In this document: in pieces, positions 24,134 through 33,030 of the stretch
Layout of the letters: each line of letters starts with the position of its first letter
How positions within the stretch are numbered: the first letter of the stretch is position 1
Assembly: GCF_003171515.1 (NCBI RefSeq)
Contig: NC_089392.1
Coordinates: 1,550,001 to 1,614,000 of the forward strand
DNA length: 64,000 nt
Direction of reading: 5' to 3'
Source: Pyrenophora tritici-repentis
Taxonomy: Eukaryota; Ascomycota; Dothideomycetes; Pleosporales; Pleosporaceae
Translations under genes and position numbers: made by a program
The notes under the pieces: model-generated
What the model was told of the DNA's origin: nothing
Databases searched by the model: none
What the model saw: only the letters and a program-made list of their open reading frames with translations

Positions 24134-24213
24134 AAGTCACGAAGGACTTAGATTCGAGAAGGAATCAAAAACACTCACCCAAGTCACGAAGGACTTAGAT
24201 TCAAGCAGGAATC
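24134..24213 (+). repeat. Copia-1 leader: 47-bp tandem repeat of paired hairpins
   Basis: Two copies offset by 47 bp (24134 and 24181). Each holds two hairpins in a row: AAGTC-ACGAAG-GACTT, then GATTC-GAGAAG-GAATC in copy 1 or GATTC-AAGCAG-GAATC in copy 2. The position between primer site and Gag start is where packaging or dimerisation signals of retroelements usually lie; that role is inference. Confidence 0.75.
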
Positions 24214-24315
24214 GGAAAAGAGAAAAAGTCGTGTACAACGCGGTTGACACGCAACCATACTTACACACACCGTCTCCACGCTCGAGAACCGATAACGACT
24301 GCACCACCCGCAGAA

Positions 24316-24387
24316 CATCGCCCGCATCGCCCGCATCGCCCGCATCGCCCGCATCGCCCGCATCGCCCGCATCGCCCGCATCGCCCG
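24316..24387 (+). repeat. Eight tandem copies of the 9-mer CATCGCCCG in the Copia-1 leader
   Basis: Perfect 9-bp repeats, eight in a row, followed by degenerate copies. They lie upstream of the chosen Gag ATG (24412) but in frame with it, where they would encode His-Arg-Pro repeats if translation began at the ATG at 24244. Confidence 0.9.
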
Positions 24388-24411
24388 AATCAACCGCATC
24401 ACCCGCACAAG

Positions 24412-26976
24412 ATGGCTGCAGAGAAGGAAGAATGGAAGATCCCCCAGCTCACAGCCGAAAACCACGATACTTGGTTTCGCCGAAACAAGGTCAAGCTTAA
24501 GGGGAAGAAAGTCTTCTATGTCTGCGAGAAAAATCTGGTACAGCACTGTCAAATAGCAACAGCTAGTAGACTAACGGAGGCTATGGAAGAGTTGGAAATT
24601 GCTGAAACAGACAAGCATACCAAGATCCGCGTCAACATTGAAAAAAGAGACAAGTACCTAGAAGATGAAGCCACTGCAATCGATCTCTTGTTTCGGTCGC
24701 TTAGCGAGGATGACCAAGCCCTCATTGACGAATACGATACTGCCTTCCAATTCTGGGCCTACCTACAAAAGAAGTACACCCAAACTGACGCCACAACTGC
24801 CAACATATACATGACTAGAATTCAAACGTTCACATTTAATCCCGGGAACACGATTGTTGGATCATGGGAGAAGCTAAAGGACTACCGACGTAAACTTGTA
24901 GCAGCAGACGCCGACACCAACGGAGCTTACAAGGACTCTGCACTACTACTCGTTCTTATCAGATCACTTCCGAAAGAATTCAAGACTACGATTGACACCT
25001 TAAACGCCCAACTTAACCTCACGGTTGAACAGAAACTTAAGTTTCTGGAAGAGAAGGAGGTTCGAGACCAGCAAGACGCCAACGAAAAAGCTCTTCCAGC
25101 ATTCCGAAAGACGGAGAAGTATGTTCCGCCTTACAGGCGTCGAAATCATAAGAACTCGCCACTATCGTCTGACTCCGAATCTGGTGCCAAATTCACGGTC
25201 CAATGCTTCCTTTGTGATGGAGCCCATGGCGTACGAGACTGCCCAAGACGTGAGAGAGCTCGAAAGCTCCTTAAGGAATACGACGCTAAGAAATCATCTA
25301 AGCTGCTCGTTAAGACACCTAAGCAAAGGAATTCCCACAAAAGGACTGGCAAAGCATATGGAGCCGAAGAAGTCAATTCAGAGTCAGATGAATTATCTGA
25401 GACCTCAGACTCCGAACCCGAGGAAATTGAGACATGCCGTCTCTCAAAAGACATCGTCGGTAAGGCCTCTCCATCTACCTGGGCTGCCGACACTGGCGCA
25501 TCCTCTCACATGTCTGACCAACCCTCATTATTTAGACGAATGATTAAGATCAAACGAAGAGTCGTTCGGGTTGGAGGGGGAGAATTATATGCGGACTGGA
25601 AAGGAGAAGCTCAAGTGGTGTGTAAGGATGGATCGTCGACATGGCTGTCAGAAGTACTGCTTGTACCTAACCTTGGAGTCAATTTGTTATCAGGAAGAAG
25701 AATTTGCGCAGCAAGCCTGAAGGGTCGTTTCAATTCACACGCACTATACTTCAAACTAGGAAAGAAGGTTATTATTGAAGCAACTATGGACGACGGCCTC
25801 TACGTAGTGTCACACATTGCCGATGGATACCAAGAAACAGCATTTCTAGGCACGGAACTCCATGCACCAGTTAAGAGCGAGCTTAAGGTTAATGAAAAGG
25901 AGAGATACTTGCTGTATCACAGACGCTTCGCACACCTAGGACCTGCAAAGATTGCTAAACTCCACGAAGTTACAACTCTCCAGAAGAAGATTCAAGTTCC
26001 AGAGAAGATAGAAATCTGCGAAGTGTGTTCTCTGACGAAAATGAAGAACAGCATCCCTAAGCAGCTGAGAGAGCATAAGGCCACGAAGCTAGCCTTAGTA
26101 CAGTTTGACATTGCAGGACCCTTTCCAACATCTCTGCGAGGAAACAGGTGGTTCCTCCTTATTATTGACAGTTACACGCGAAAAAACTGGGTTATCCCGC
26201 TGAAGAAAAAGGGAGACGCACAAAGGGAACTCCAAATCTGGAAGACCTTTGTAGAACATCAAACTGGCGAAAAGGTTAAAGCTGCTGGAACTGACAACGC
26301 ACCAGAACTTCTACAGCAAGCCGAGGAATGGAGAGTTACACAGGGCGTGGAAATTCAGCCTACAACAATTGCTTCCTCACACCAGAATGGACCAGCTGAG
26401 CGAAACATCCAAACCGCTGAAGCTGATATGAGAGCAATGCTGAAAGACGCTGGTTTACCAATTGAGTTTTGGGATGAAGCTGTCGAAGCAGACGCATACC
26501 TGCGAAACCGCACAAACACAGGACCCACGATCAATGGAAAGCAAGTCAGTCCTGAAGAGGCATTCACAGGAACGAAACCATCCATTGACCACATCCGTGT
26601 ATGGGGGAGCAAATGCTATTCTTACATCAACCCCAAAACGATTCCAGCAGACCAACGACATGACAAGCTCGTGGACCGTGGCAGAGTTGGAGTATTCATG
26701 GGATATTCTGAGACAACAAACAAGCAGTTCAAGTTCTATTCGCCAGAGCTTGGATACACCTCAAGGACAAGCCGATTATCAGTGGACGAATACACCCTGG
26801 AGGAAAAGTTGAACTACGACTGCGAAACATACCAGCTGGACCACAAGGGACGCAGAATACGATGCCAGACCGAAAACCAAGAGGAAGACCTAGGAAGGAT
26901 CTGGAATCATCTCCTGCAGAACCAATGGAACCACCTCCTGCCAAATCAATGGAACTATCTCCTGCAGAACCAATAG
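24412..26976 (+). CDS. Copia-1 Gag-protease-integrase reading frame
   Basis: The ATG in ACAAGATGG is chosen; an in-frame ATG at 24244 would add 56 residues of His-Arg-Pro repeats. The frame codes 854 residues. Gag has the copia-type N-terminal region and a CCHC zinc knuckle, CFLCDGAHGVRDC. The aspartic protease site is AADTGASSHM. Integrase follows with its HHCC zinc site (RRFAHLGP.. then CEVC) and core residues in FDIAGPFP, GTDNAPELL and NGPAERNIQTAE. After about 26865 this frame runs into a 24-bp repeat in the wrong phase and stops, while the expected hinge continues in the -1 frame. Intact as far as integrase; cut off from reverse transcriptase. Confidence 0.92.
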   Translation: MAAEKEEWKIPQLTAENHDTWFRRNKVKLKGKKVFYVCEKNLVQHCQIATASRLTEAMEELEIAETDKHTKIRVNIEKRDKYLEDEATAIDLLFRSLSEDDQALIDEYDTAFQFWAYLQKKYTQTDATTANIYMTRIQTFTFNPGNTIVGSWEKLKDYRRKLVAADADTNGAYKDSALLLVLIRSLPKEFKTTIDTLNAQLNLTVEQKLKFLEEKEVRDQQDANEKALPAFRKTEKYVPPYRRRNHKNSPLSSDSESGAKFTVQCFLCDGAHGVRDCPRRERARKLLKEYDAKKSSKLLVKTPKQRNSHKRTGKAYGAEEVNSESDELSETSDSEPEEIETCRLSKDIVGKASPSTWAADTGASSHMSDQPSLFRRMIKIKRRVVRVGGGELYADWKGEAQVVCKDGSSTWLSEVLLVPNLGVNLLSGRRICAASLKGRFNSHALYFKLGKKVIIEATMDDGLYVVSHIADGYQETAFLGTELHAPVKSELKVNEKERYLLYHRRFAHLGPAKIAKLHEVTTLQKKIQVPEKIEICEVCSLTKMKNSIPKQLREHKATKLALVQFDIAGPFPTSLRGNRWFLLIIDSYTRKNWVIPLKKKGDAQRELQIWKTFVEHQTGEKVKAAGTDNAPELLQQAEEWRVTQGVEIQPTTIASSHQNGPAERNIQTAEADMRAMLKDAGLPIEFWDEAVEADAYLRNRTNTGPTINGKQVSPEEAFTGTKPSIDHIRVWGSKCYSYINPKTIPADQRHDKLVDRGRVGVFMGYSETTNKQFKFYSPELGYTSRTSRLSVDEYTLEEKLNYDCETYQLDHKGRRIRCQTENQEEDLGRIWNHLLQNQWNHLLPNQWNYLLQNQ

Positions 26977-27515
26977 AACCATCTCCTGTCGAACTAATGG
27001 AACCATCTCCTGTCGAACTAATGGAACCATCTCCTGTCGAACCAATGGAACCATCTCCTGCAGAAATAGTGGAGCCAGTTCCCGAGAACCCAATAGAACT
27101 GTCGTCGGCAGAGCTAACTCCCGAACCAGTTAAGCGTCACAGAGGAAGACCAGGGAAGCTAACGACTATTCCCCCTACTGCACCATCTGATGAGCGGGTT
27201 CCTAATCTTGTGGACGAAGAGGGACCCGAAGAACCGTATACCCAGTCTGTACGAGAAGAGGAGGCTCCACGATACTTCACCAGACAAGCCAAACGAAAGA
27301 GGTCTAACGAAGAGGTTGTTGAGGACGAGAGATTTAGCAAGATCGTTAAAGCTATGCTAGCCCAAGCTGGCCTTATAGAAGAGCAAACACGACTATCTGA
27401 GAAGGCTTTTGCAGCAACCGAGATCGCAGGAATCCAGATCCCCAGACACACGAGCAAGCTATCAACGACCCAAAGTATGGAAAGCAATGGAAAGCAGCAA
27501 TACTTGAAGAGATAA
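26862..27515 (+). CDS. Copia-1 integrase-RT hinge segment (second frame)
   Basis: The polyprotein continues here one base back from the first frame. It starts with RKPRGRPRK, an AT-hook-like basic motif common after fungal copia integrases, then a repeated SPxEPMEP segment from the 24-bp repeat, a second GRPGK basic patch and an acidic stretch. The ATG at 26862 is only the first Met in this open frame and need not be a start. The frame ends after IAGIQIP, where the RT domain goes on in another frame. Confidence 0.75.
   Translation: MPDRKPRGRPRKDLESSPAEPMEPPPAKSMELSPAEPIEPSPVELMEPSPVELMEPSPVEPMEPSPAEIVEPVPENPIELSSAELTPEPVKRHRGRPGKLTTIPPTAPSDERVPNLVDEEGPEEPYTQSVREEEAPRYFTRQAKRKRSNEEVVEDERFSKIVKAMLAQAGLIEEQTRLSEKAFAATEIAGIQIPRHTSKLSTTQSMESNGKQQYLKR
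26911..27072 (+). repeat. 24-bp minisatellite in the Copia-1 hinge, about 6.7 copies
   Basis: Units start every 24 bp from 26911 with CTCCTG(C/T)(A/C)GAA. The period is a multiple of three, so copy number can change without shifting the frame. In the hinge frame it encodes Ser-Pro-(Ala/Val)-Glu-Pro/Leu-Met-Glu-Pro repeats. Confidence 0.9.
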
Positions 27516-29011
27516 TCGCGTTAATGGAGAATCGAACCTGGGAGGAAGTTCCAAAGCCAAAAGACGCGAACATGGTTGATTCAAAGTGGGTTTTTACAGT
27601 CAAAACAAATCTCGACGGGACTGTTGAGAGGTTTAAGGCACGCCTTGTGGCAAGAGGTTTTACGCAAGTACACGGAACAGACTACAACGAGACTTTCGCC
27701 CCGACAGTTCGCATGGACACCTTACGTCTGTTTATGGCCACTGTCGCAGCGGAAAACCTAGAATGTTTTCACTTTGACATCAAGAATGCTTTCACAGAGT
27801 CGCATTTGAAGGAAGAGATCTTTCTTAAGCAACCCCAGGGAGTAGAAGTTAAGAAAGGATACGTCCTTAAAGTTCTCCGCAGCCTATATGGACTCAAACA
27901 AGCTGCTCGTGACTGGAACTTGTTAATAAAGAAAGAACTTCTGGCATGGGGATTCGTGCAAAGCCTTGCCGACCCGTGCATGTTTATCCACGAAGAAAAA
28001 CAACTCCGTATCCTCGTCTACGTTGACGACATTGCTGTTGCCGCAAAAGATCGAGCTCAAATTGATTGGTTCTACAAGAAGCTTTCTGGAAGATTCAACA
28101 CCAAGAACCTAGGGGAGATTCATAAGATCCTTGGAGTACGAGTTACGCGAGACAGAAAGCGCCGCACAATCTACCTCGATCAAGAACAGTACATACACGC
28201 AGTACTTGACAAGTTTGGAATGTCTAGCAAACAACACAGAGACAAGAAGATTCCATCCGCAGATTACACGTCATTTAGGCCAGCCACTAACAACGACACC
28301 CGAATCGACATCACTGAATACCAGCAAGTGATAGGGAGCCTTATGTTTGCTATGGTTCTTACACGCCCAGACATTGCATTCACCCTCGGAAAGCTAAGCC
28401 AATACATGAGCGATCCAGCAGAACATCATGGCCATGCGTTGAAGAACCTGCTACGATATCTAAGGTCGACAGTAACAATGAAGCTACGCTACGGACCAGG
28501 GGGAGTACACTCGCAATTTGTCATCTACTCTGATGCTGACTGGGCAAGCGACATGGTAGACCGAAAGAGCGTTTCAGGGAGCACTGCAATGTTCTACGGA
28601 GGTCCAATATCATGGTCTAGCAAGAAGCAACGGTCTGTTGCAACGTCAAGCTGCGAATCTGAATACATCGCACTATCAACATGCTGTAAGCAAGGCCAGT
28701 GGATTGCTCAAATGTTCAGAGATCTTGGGTTCCCAAAGTACATTGGAAAAGACACCAACAAGGTCCAGATGCTAGGAGATAACCAGGGTGCCATTGCACT
28801 TACAAAGAACCCTCACCTTCACGAAAGATCAAAGCACATCGACGTCTGTTATCATTTTATCAGAGACCTAGCAGAACAAGGTAAACTCGACGTGGCCTAC
28901 GTGCCAACTGTAGATATGGTGGCTGATGGAATGACAAAGCCGTTGCAGCGAGTCGCATTCGAGAAATTCAAGAACCAATTAGGAGTTGTCCTTAGACCGG
29001 ACCTGCCCTGA
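27401..29011 (+). CDS. Copia-1 reverse transcriptase-RNase H frame (third frame)
   Basis: This frame is open from just after a TGA at 27398 to the stop at 29011; the RT domain proper begins near 27440 (HEQAINDPKYGKQWKAA). RT landmarks: KARLVARGFTQ, FDIKNAFTESHL, LRSLYGLKQAARDW and the catalytic YVDD in LVYVDDIAVA. RNase H follows with YSDADWASD, SCESEYIALS, LGDNQGAIAL and HIDVCYHF. There is no internal stop. It lacks its own convincing start and needs a shift from the hinge frame at a C run near 27438-27441. Confidence 0.9.
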   Translation, partial: EGFCSNRDRRNPDPQTHEQAINDPKYGKQWKAAILEEIIALMENRTWEEVPKPKDANMVDSKWVFTVKTNLDGTVERFKARLVARGFTQVHGTDYNETFAPTVRMDTLRLFMATVAAENLECFHFDIKNAFTESHLKEEIFLKQPQGVEVKKGYVLKVLRSLYGLKQAARDWNLLIKKELLAWGFVQSLADPCMFIHEEKQLRILVYVDDIAVAAKDRAQIDWFYKKLSGRFNTKNLGEIHKILGVRVTRDRKRRTIYLDQEQYIHAVLDKFGMSSKQHRDKKIPSADYTSFRPATNNDTRIDITEYQQVIGSLMFAMVLTRPDIAFTLGKLSQYMSDPAEHHGHALKNLLRYLRSTVTMKLRYGPGGVHSQFVIYSDADWASDMVDRKSVSGSTAMFYGGPISWSSKKQRSVATSSCESEYIALSTCCKQGQWIAQMFRDLGFPKYIGKDTNKVQMLGDNQGAIALTKNPHLHERSKHIDVCYHFIRDLAEQGKLDVAYVPTVDMVADGMTKPLQRVAFEKFKNQLGVVLRPDLP

Positions 29012-29018
29012 GGGGGAG
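29008..29018 (+). other. Copia-1 polypurine tract
   Basis: CTGAGGGGGAG sits immediately before the 3' LTR; its AGGGGGAG part is the purine run that would prime plus-strand DNA synthesis. Confidence 0.85.
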
Positions 29019-29255
29019 TGTTGAGAAGATGTAAGGTTCAGTCCAGGTCGGCGGGGATGAGGCTCGTGGAAGTAAGCCCGAGCAGAAGGACCGACGCGGA
29101 ATGATGATCTGTCATGTAAATCCCCAGATCATCATGATAATAAGAAGACAGAACAACAGCTCTTAGTGTAGTTCAATCCAATACGTGGTGACCTAACATA
29201 CCTCTACTCGGTTCCCTATGGTAGTCATACCACCAGAGGAGACCTTGTTCCAATA
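29019..29255 (+). repeat. Copia-1 3' LTR, 237 bp
   Basis: Same sequence as the 5' LTR by eye over its full length, followed by the CAATC target duplication. Confidence 0.96.
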
Positions 29256-30088
29256 CAATCTAGCTTCCTCGTATAACTAGAAAATGCTGTGGAACTGTCT
29301 TAAACATTGATCTTGTGCCCTCTACGTGGTTCCGCTAGCGCGAAACATATATAAACTCGGCGATATAATTAATGAAAGTGGCGATGCAATGTAAGGCTAT
29401 GACTTGCACCTCGATCAAGAGAAAGAGAGAACATGATACCGTCTTGCTACGGAAAGCATAAGACCTACTATTAGAAGCCATTGTCTCAGACCGAACCTTA
29501 ATATCCAGATAATTCTTGTTTCCGGATAACGCTCATCCGAGCAGTAAGAAATCTACTCGCCAACGCCTTAATGTCACTTCTGTGCCTCGGCAAGAGCGAC
29601 ACCATCATCAAAGTCACATCACCCAAGCACTATTACATGTGCACCTAGGATATGTATATATAATATGTGCAGACAAGACACATGTCAGAATTGAACACTA
29701 AGCTAAGCTATCTACTTTGGCTATGGACAGAAAGATCAAAAACAAATAAACAGTCCTTGACGCGACAAGACCCATAACAGCACTTTGCCAACGCCTGGGA
29801 AATGTCATGCGTCGTGAAAAAAAAACACAATGGTTCGCTTGCTGGATAGGTAAAAAGAAAATGTCTATGGATGCCGCTGAAGAACCCCCCATTGCCGTAA
29901 ATGCTTTCATGGTTTCCCCCTTTTCCTTTGTATAGTTTGGGAAGTTGAATACACACATACACACACATTCGCCCAGTGGCGTGCCCGTTGCGAACCCACC
30001 TTTTGGTATTTCCTTCTCTTCCTCTAAGCCATACATCCTTATTCAACGCCCGCTGTGCCACATAAAATGATAATTGGAATTGAGACGC
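29256..30088. other. Intergenic region, 833 bp
   Basis: No gene seen. A/T-rich at first, it resembles the sequence left of Copia-1, as expected if one tract was split by the insertion. The right part, after about 29.7 kb, should hold the Kap104 3'UTR. Confidence 0.45.
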
Positions 30089-33030
30089 TTAGAAGCTGTA
30101 CAGATCTCGGAAGCGGGCTTGCTGGTCGGCCGGAAGACCGCTGATGAAGCCGTCGAAGTCTCCGATCATGCCCTTGTACTGCTGTATGACCTGTTCACAA
30201 TGTGAGTGAATTGTACGTGTCGTCTGTGGACATGGTCTTACCTTCTGGAACGTCTCCTGGACCTGTTGTCCTGCAGGACCCCGTACGACATTGCGGTCTG
30301 CCATCGACATGTCGCTGAAGAACTGAAGTAGACACTGCTCCATGGCACCGGGATTAGCTAATACCATGAGCATAAAGCCGGTAAGTGCATGGCACTTCTC
30401 GTCTGTCCACTGAACCTTCTTCATGGCACGGAGGAAAGCAGGTGCGATCTGAGCGAGATGTACGGCGAGTGATGGGGCGTTTGAGAGGCCTAGTCGACCC
30501 AGAGCAATTGCCGCGTTTTCGTTCAAGGACTCTGGGACCCTGTCGTCGAATAGGATCGTACCCAACTTTTGCAACAACTTCTCCACGTAGGGCTGCATGC
30601 CTTCTTTGTGGCACATTGCGATCTCGCCAACGGACCAGCAGGCGTTGTTGATGACCGAGTATGATGTTTCAAGACCGTCGGACTGTACGTCGGAAACGTC
30701 AAGTTGGGTGATTAGAATAGCCAAGATGTCAGGCAGACAAGGCTGGAGTTGTTGGAAGACATAGATGGCGCAATCTCCAAGGAGTGCATAGGCTGATTGC
30801 CGAACATCGTTGTTTTGATCCCTCATGCAGACAGCCAAGAGCTGGAAGAAAGTTGGTGCTTGTGCAACCAGCGTCGCACTGTCCTGCAAAGTCAAAGCCT
30901 GGATGATGGCACTCAATAGATCTAGACTTGTCACCAGGAAGTCCTTGTCTGGAGGTTCAAAGCCGTTGATCTCTGCAGCCATGACACCCTCCTCAAGGTT
31001 GCGATGGATGATTTTGATGCATCTGGCGAATATGCCGGCTGCATATGGTGCAAACTTGGGTCCGAGGGCCGTCGCAACGTATGAAAGACACTCCAACAGC
31101 GGAAACATTTCCCTCGACTGATCAGATACCTTATTCCAGCGTTGTAGGAGCGCTGGCATAAGTGTTTGGACGAGTGCGTCTTCTGCCAGCTTAGGCCCGA
31201 CGTGCTCAGCTAGTGTCTGAACGCAATCGTAGAGGATGAACATGTTACGATCTTTGTACATGGCAAAGCACTGGACAAACTGCCGAACTATGGCAGGACA
31301 GTACTCTGCAAGCTCTACATTCGCCTTTTCTTCGAGGTTAGCAAAGGCAGACGCGGCTGCTTCCTGAACCCGCTTGTTCCTGTCAAGCATTTTCATCAGG
31401 ATACCCTCCATGACTGGCTCAAAGAACTTCTTCTTGCCGTCTGGGTCCAAATGTGCTGCCCACCCTGAGTAACGGCCGAGCGACCAGCAGGTAATTTGGC
31501 GAACGACAGGCTTGGGATCTTCCAGTAGAGTAATCAGGAAAGGTGTCAGCATGGGGAGATGTGGCTCGACCACCGACATACAGCCATCGGCAATGGCACC
31601 AAGTGCAAGAACTGCAGACTCTCGGTTCGGCCACTCAGGATGGTTCAGGTTATCTGTCAGGTAGGGTAGGGTGGCTGCAAATACGGCTTCGTGGAAGACG
31701 GAGGCGAGGACATCAAGAGCCGCAGCAGAGCATTTTCGAAGGTTCCACTGCTCTTCCGGGTCACCAAACTCATCTTCATCGTCGAAATCATCGATCTCGC
31801 CCTCACTAAGATCGTCGTCGATATTCTCAGCCGCAGCTTCAGTCGTTCCGTTGGTAGCTGATACGGCCTCGCCGTTTGCATTGGTGAGTCGTCCGGCTTT
31901 GGTGGATGCAAAAGTAGGTTTGATGTCCTGTTCCCGGTCTTCGACTTCATAGTCTTCCTCTTCGCCCTCAAGACGCAAGATCTCGTCTTCACTGTACACC
32001 ATACTCGAAAGCAGGACAGGTATTATCTTTGAGAGATACGGACCAAGATGATCTCGCATCTTCTCATCTTCACTTGCACATAACCAGAACTCGGCTGCAT
32101 CTAGGGCCAGGTCCGCATTGTTCGGTGTGCGTTGCTGTGTCACCATGAACTCGACCAATCCGTCCATGTGTGGTATTATTTTCTGCGGGGCAATATCGGC
32201 GATGTGGACAAAGGTCCGACAGACATGTTTGCGCACATCTTCACTCGGATCGCTAGCCAGGGTGAAGAGTTGTTGCAGCAAGGTATCGATATTAGAGACG
32301 ACAGCTTCGGGCTTTTCGGGGACGAATACGTTGATGGCAGCCAATGCGTCGGCGCGGACCTGGGGCCGCGGGCTTGTTGTGAGCTCGAGGAGCTTTGGAA
32401 AAACGAAGCTCAATGGCTTCTGACCCTGGTATTGCTTGTCGAGGGCCTTTCTGTTGTCCTCGCATATTTTGAGCAAAGCACCCATTCCGCCCTCTTGCGC
32501 CTGTGTCGAGACATTGCCATCGGCATTGCTAACCATGTTGACAAGCTCCGACAGAATCTGAGGCCATCCCATGATGCCTCCCTGGCGCACAATCTCTGTT
32601 ATGACGTTTCCCACATATCCGCGTATTTGTGAGGTTGAGTCCTGCAGTCCAACCAGAATCACCGATCTTATGTAGTCTTTGGTTGAGTCGGGCATGGCCT
32701 TGTATCCCAACTTGACGTCGTTTTTGAGCATGACAGCAGCAGCAGCACGCGCCTGGAAGTAGCCAGGGGCATCCATGTTGACTGATGGCGGGGGCTGGCT
32801 ACTCGAGAGAATGTAGGCCAGGTACTTGTCGATATCCGGTGAGCTTTGCGCAGACTTGAGCATCTGTGTAGTCGACACGATCAGCACACACACTGCAATG
32901 GACGGATGCGCGGGTGGAACAGACTGACCTCACCGGCATTCTTTCGCGCATTCTGGTCATGGCCGCTCAGCGAGTCCCTCAGGCACTGCGTGAGCTGGCG
33001 CAGAGGCTCCTCTTGGGGTTGCCACGCCAT
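30089..33030 (-). CDS. KAP104: Transportin / karyopherin beta-2 (Kap104)
   Basis: Three exons on the minus strand: 33030-32929, 32863-30242, 30190-30089; 941 residues. Exon 1 gives MAWQPQEEPLRQLTQCLRD and joins in phase to MLKSAQSSPDIDKYLAYIL, the family's N-terminal HEAT repeat. HEAT repeats continue throughout. A long acidic loop (about residues 333-400, with EGEEEDYEVEDREQD and DDFDDEDEFGDPEEQ) followed by WNLRKCSAAALDVLA marks transportin rather than importin-beta1. Transportin carries PY-NLS cargoes such as mRNA-binding proteins into the nucleus and releases them on Ran-GTP. The last intron (30191-30241) is 51 bp, in frame and stop-free, so leaving it in would add 17 residues; I splice it because it has GTAAGA..CAG ends and interrupts a conserved helix. 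Confidence 0.93.

Larger units (their letters stand above)
23845..29255 (+). mobile_element. Copia-1: complete Ty1/Copia LTR retrotransposon, 5411 bp
   Basis: Two 237-bp LTRs that read identical by eye flank the element, and the target duplication CAATC is present at 23840-23844 and 29256-29260. The order Gag, protease, integrase, reverse transcriptase, RNase H shows Ty1/Copia (Pseudoviridae) type. A half-tRNA initiator-Met primer site follows the 5' LTR, and a G-rich polypurine tract precedes the 3' LTR. Identical LTRs mean recent insertion. The coding region nevertheless occupies three frames, so this copy would not make a full Gag-Pol without frame changes. Confidence 0.96.

Noticed and set aside
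26863..26880. Programmed frameshift at the Copia-1 integrase-hinge junction
   Set aside because: No X XXY YYZ heptamer in phase; a single base loss near TGCC explains the change better.
24316..27072. Short regular repeats that could be mistaken for a CRISPR array
   Set aside because: They are head-to-tail without unique spacers (9-bp and 24-bp minisatellites inside a retrotransposon) in a eukaryote.
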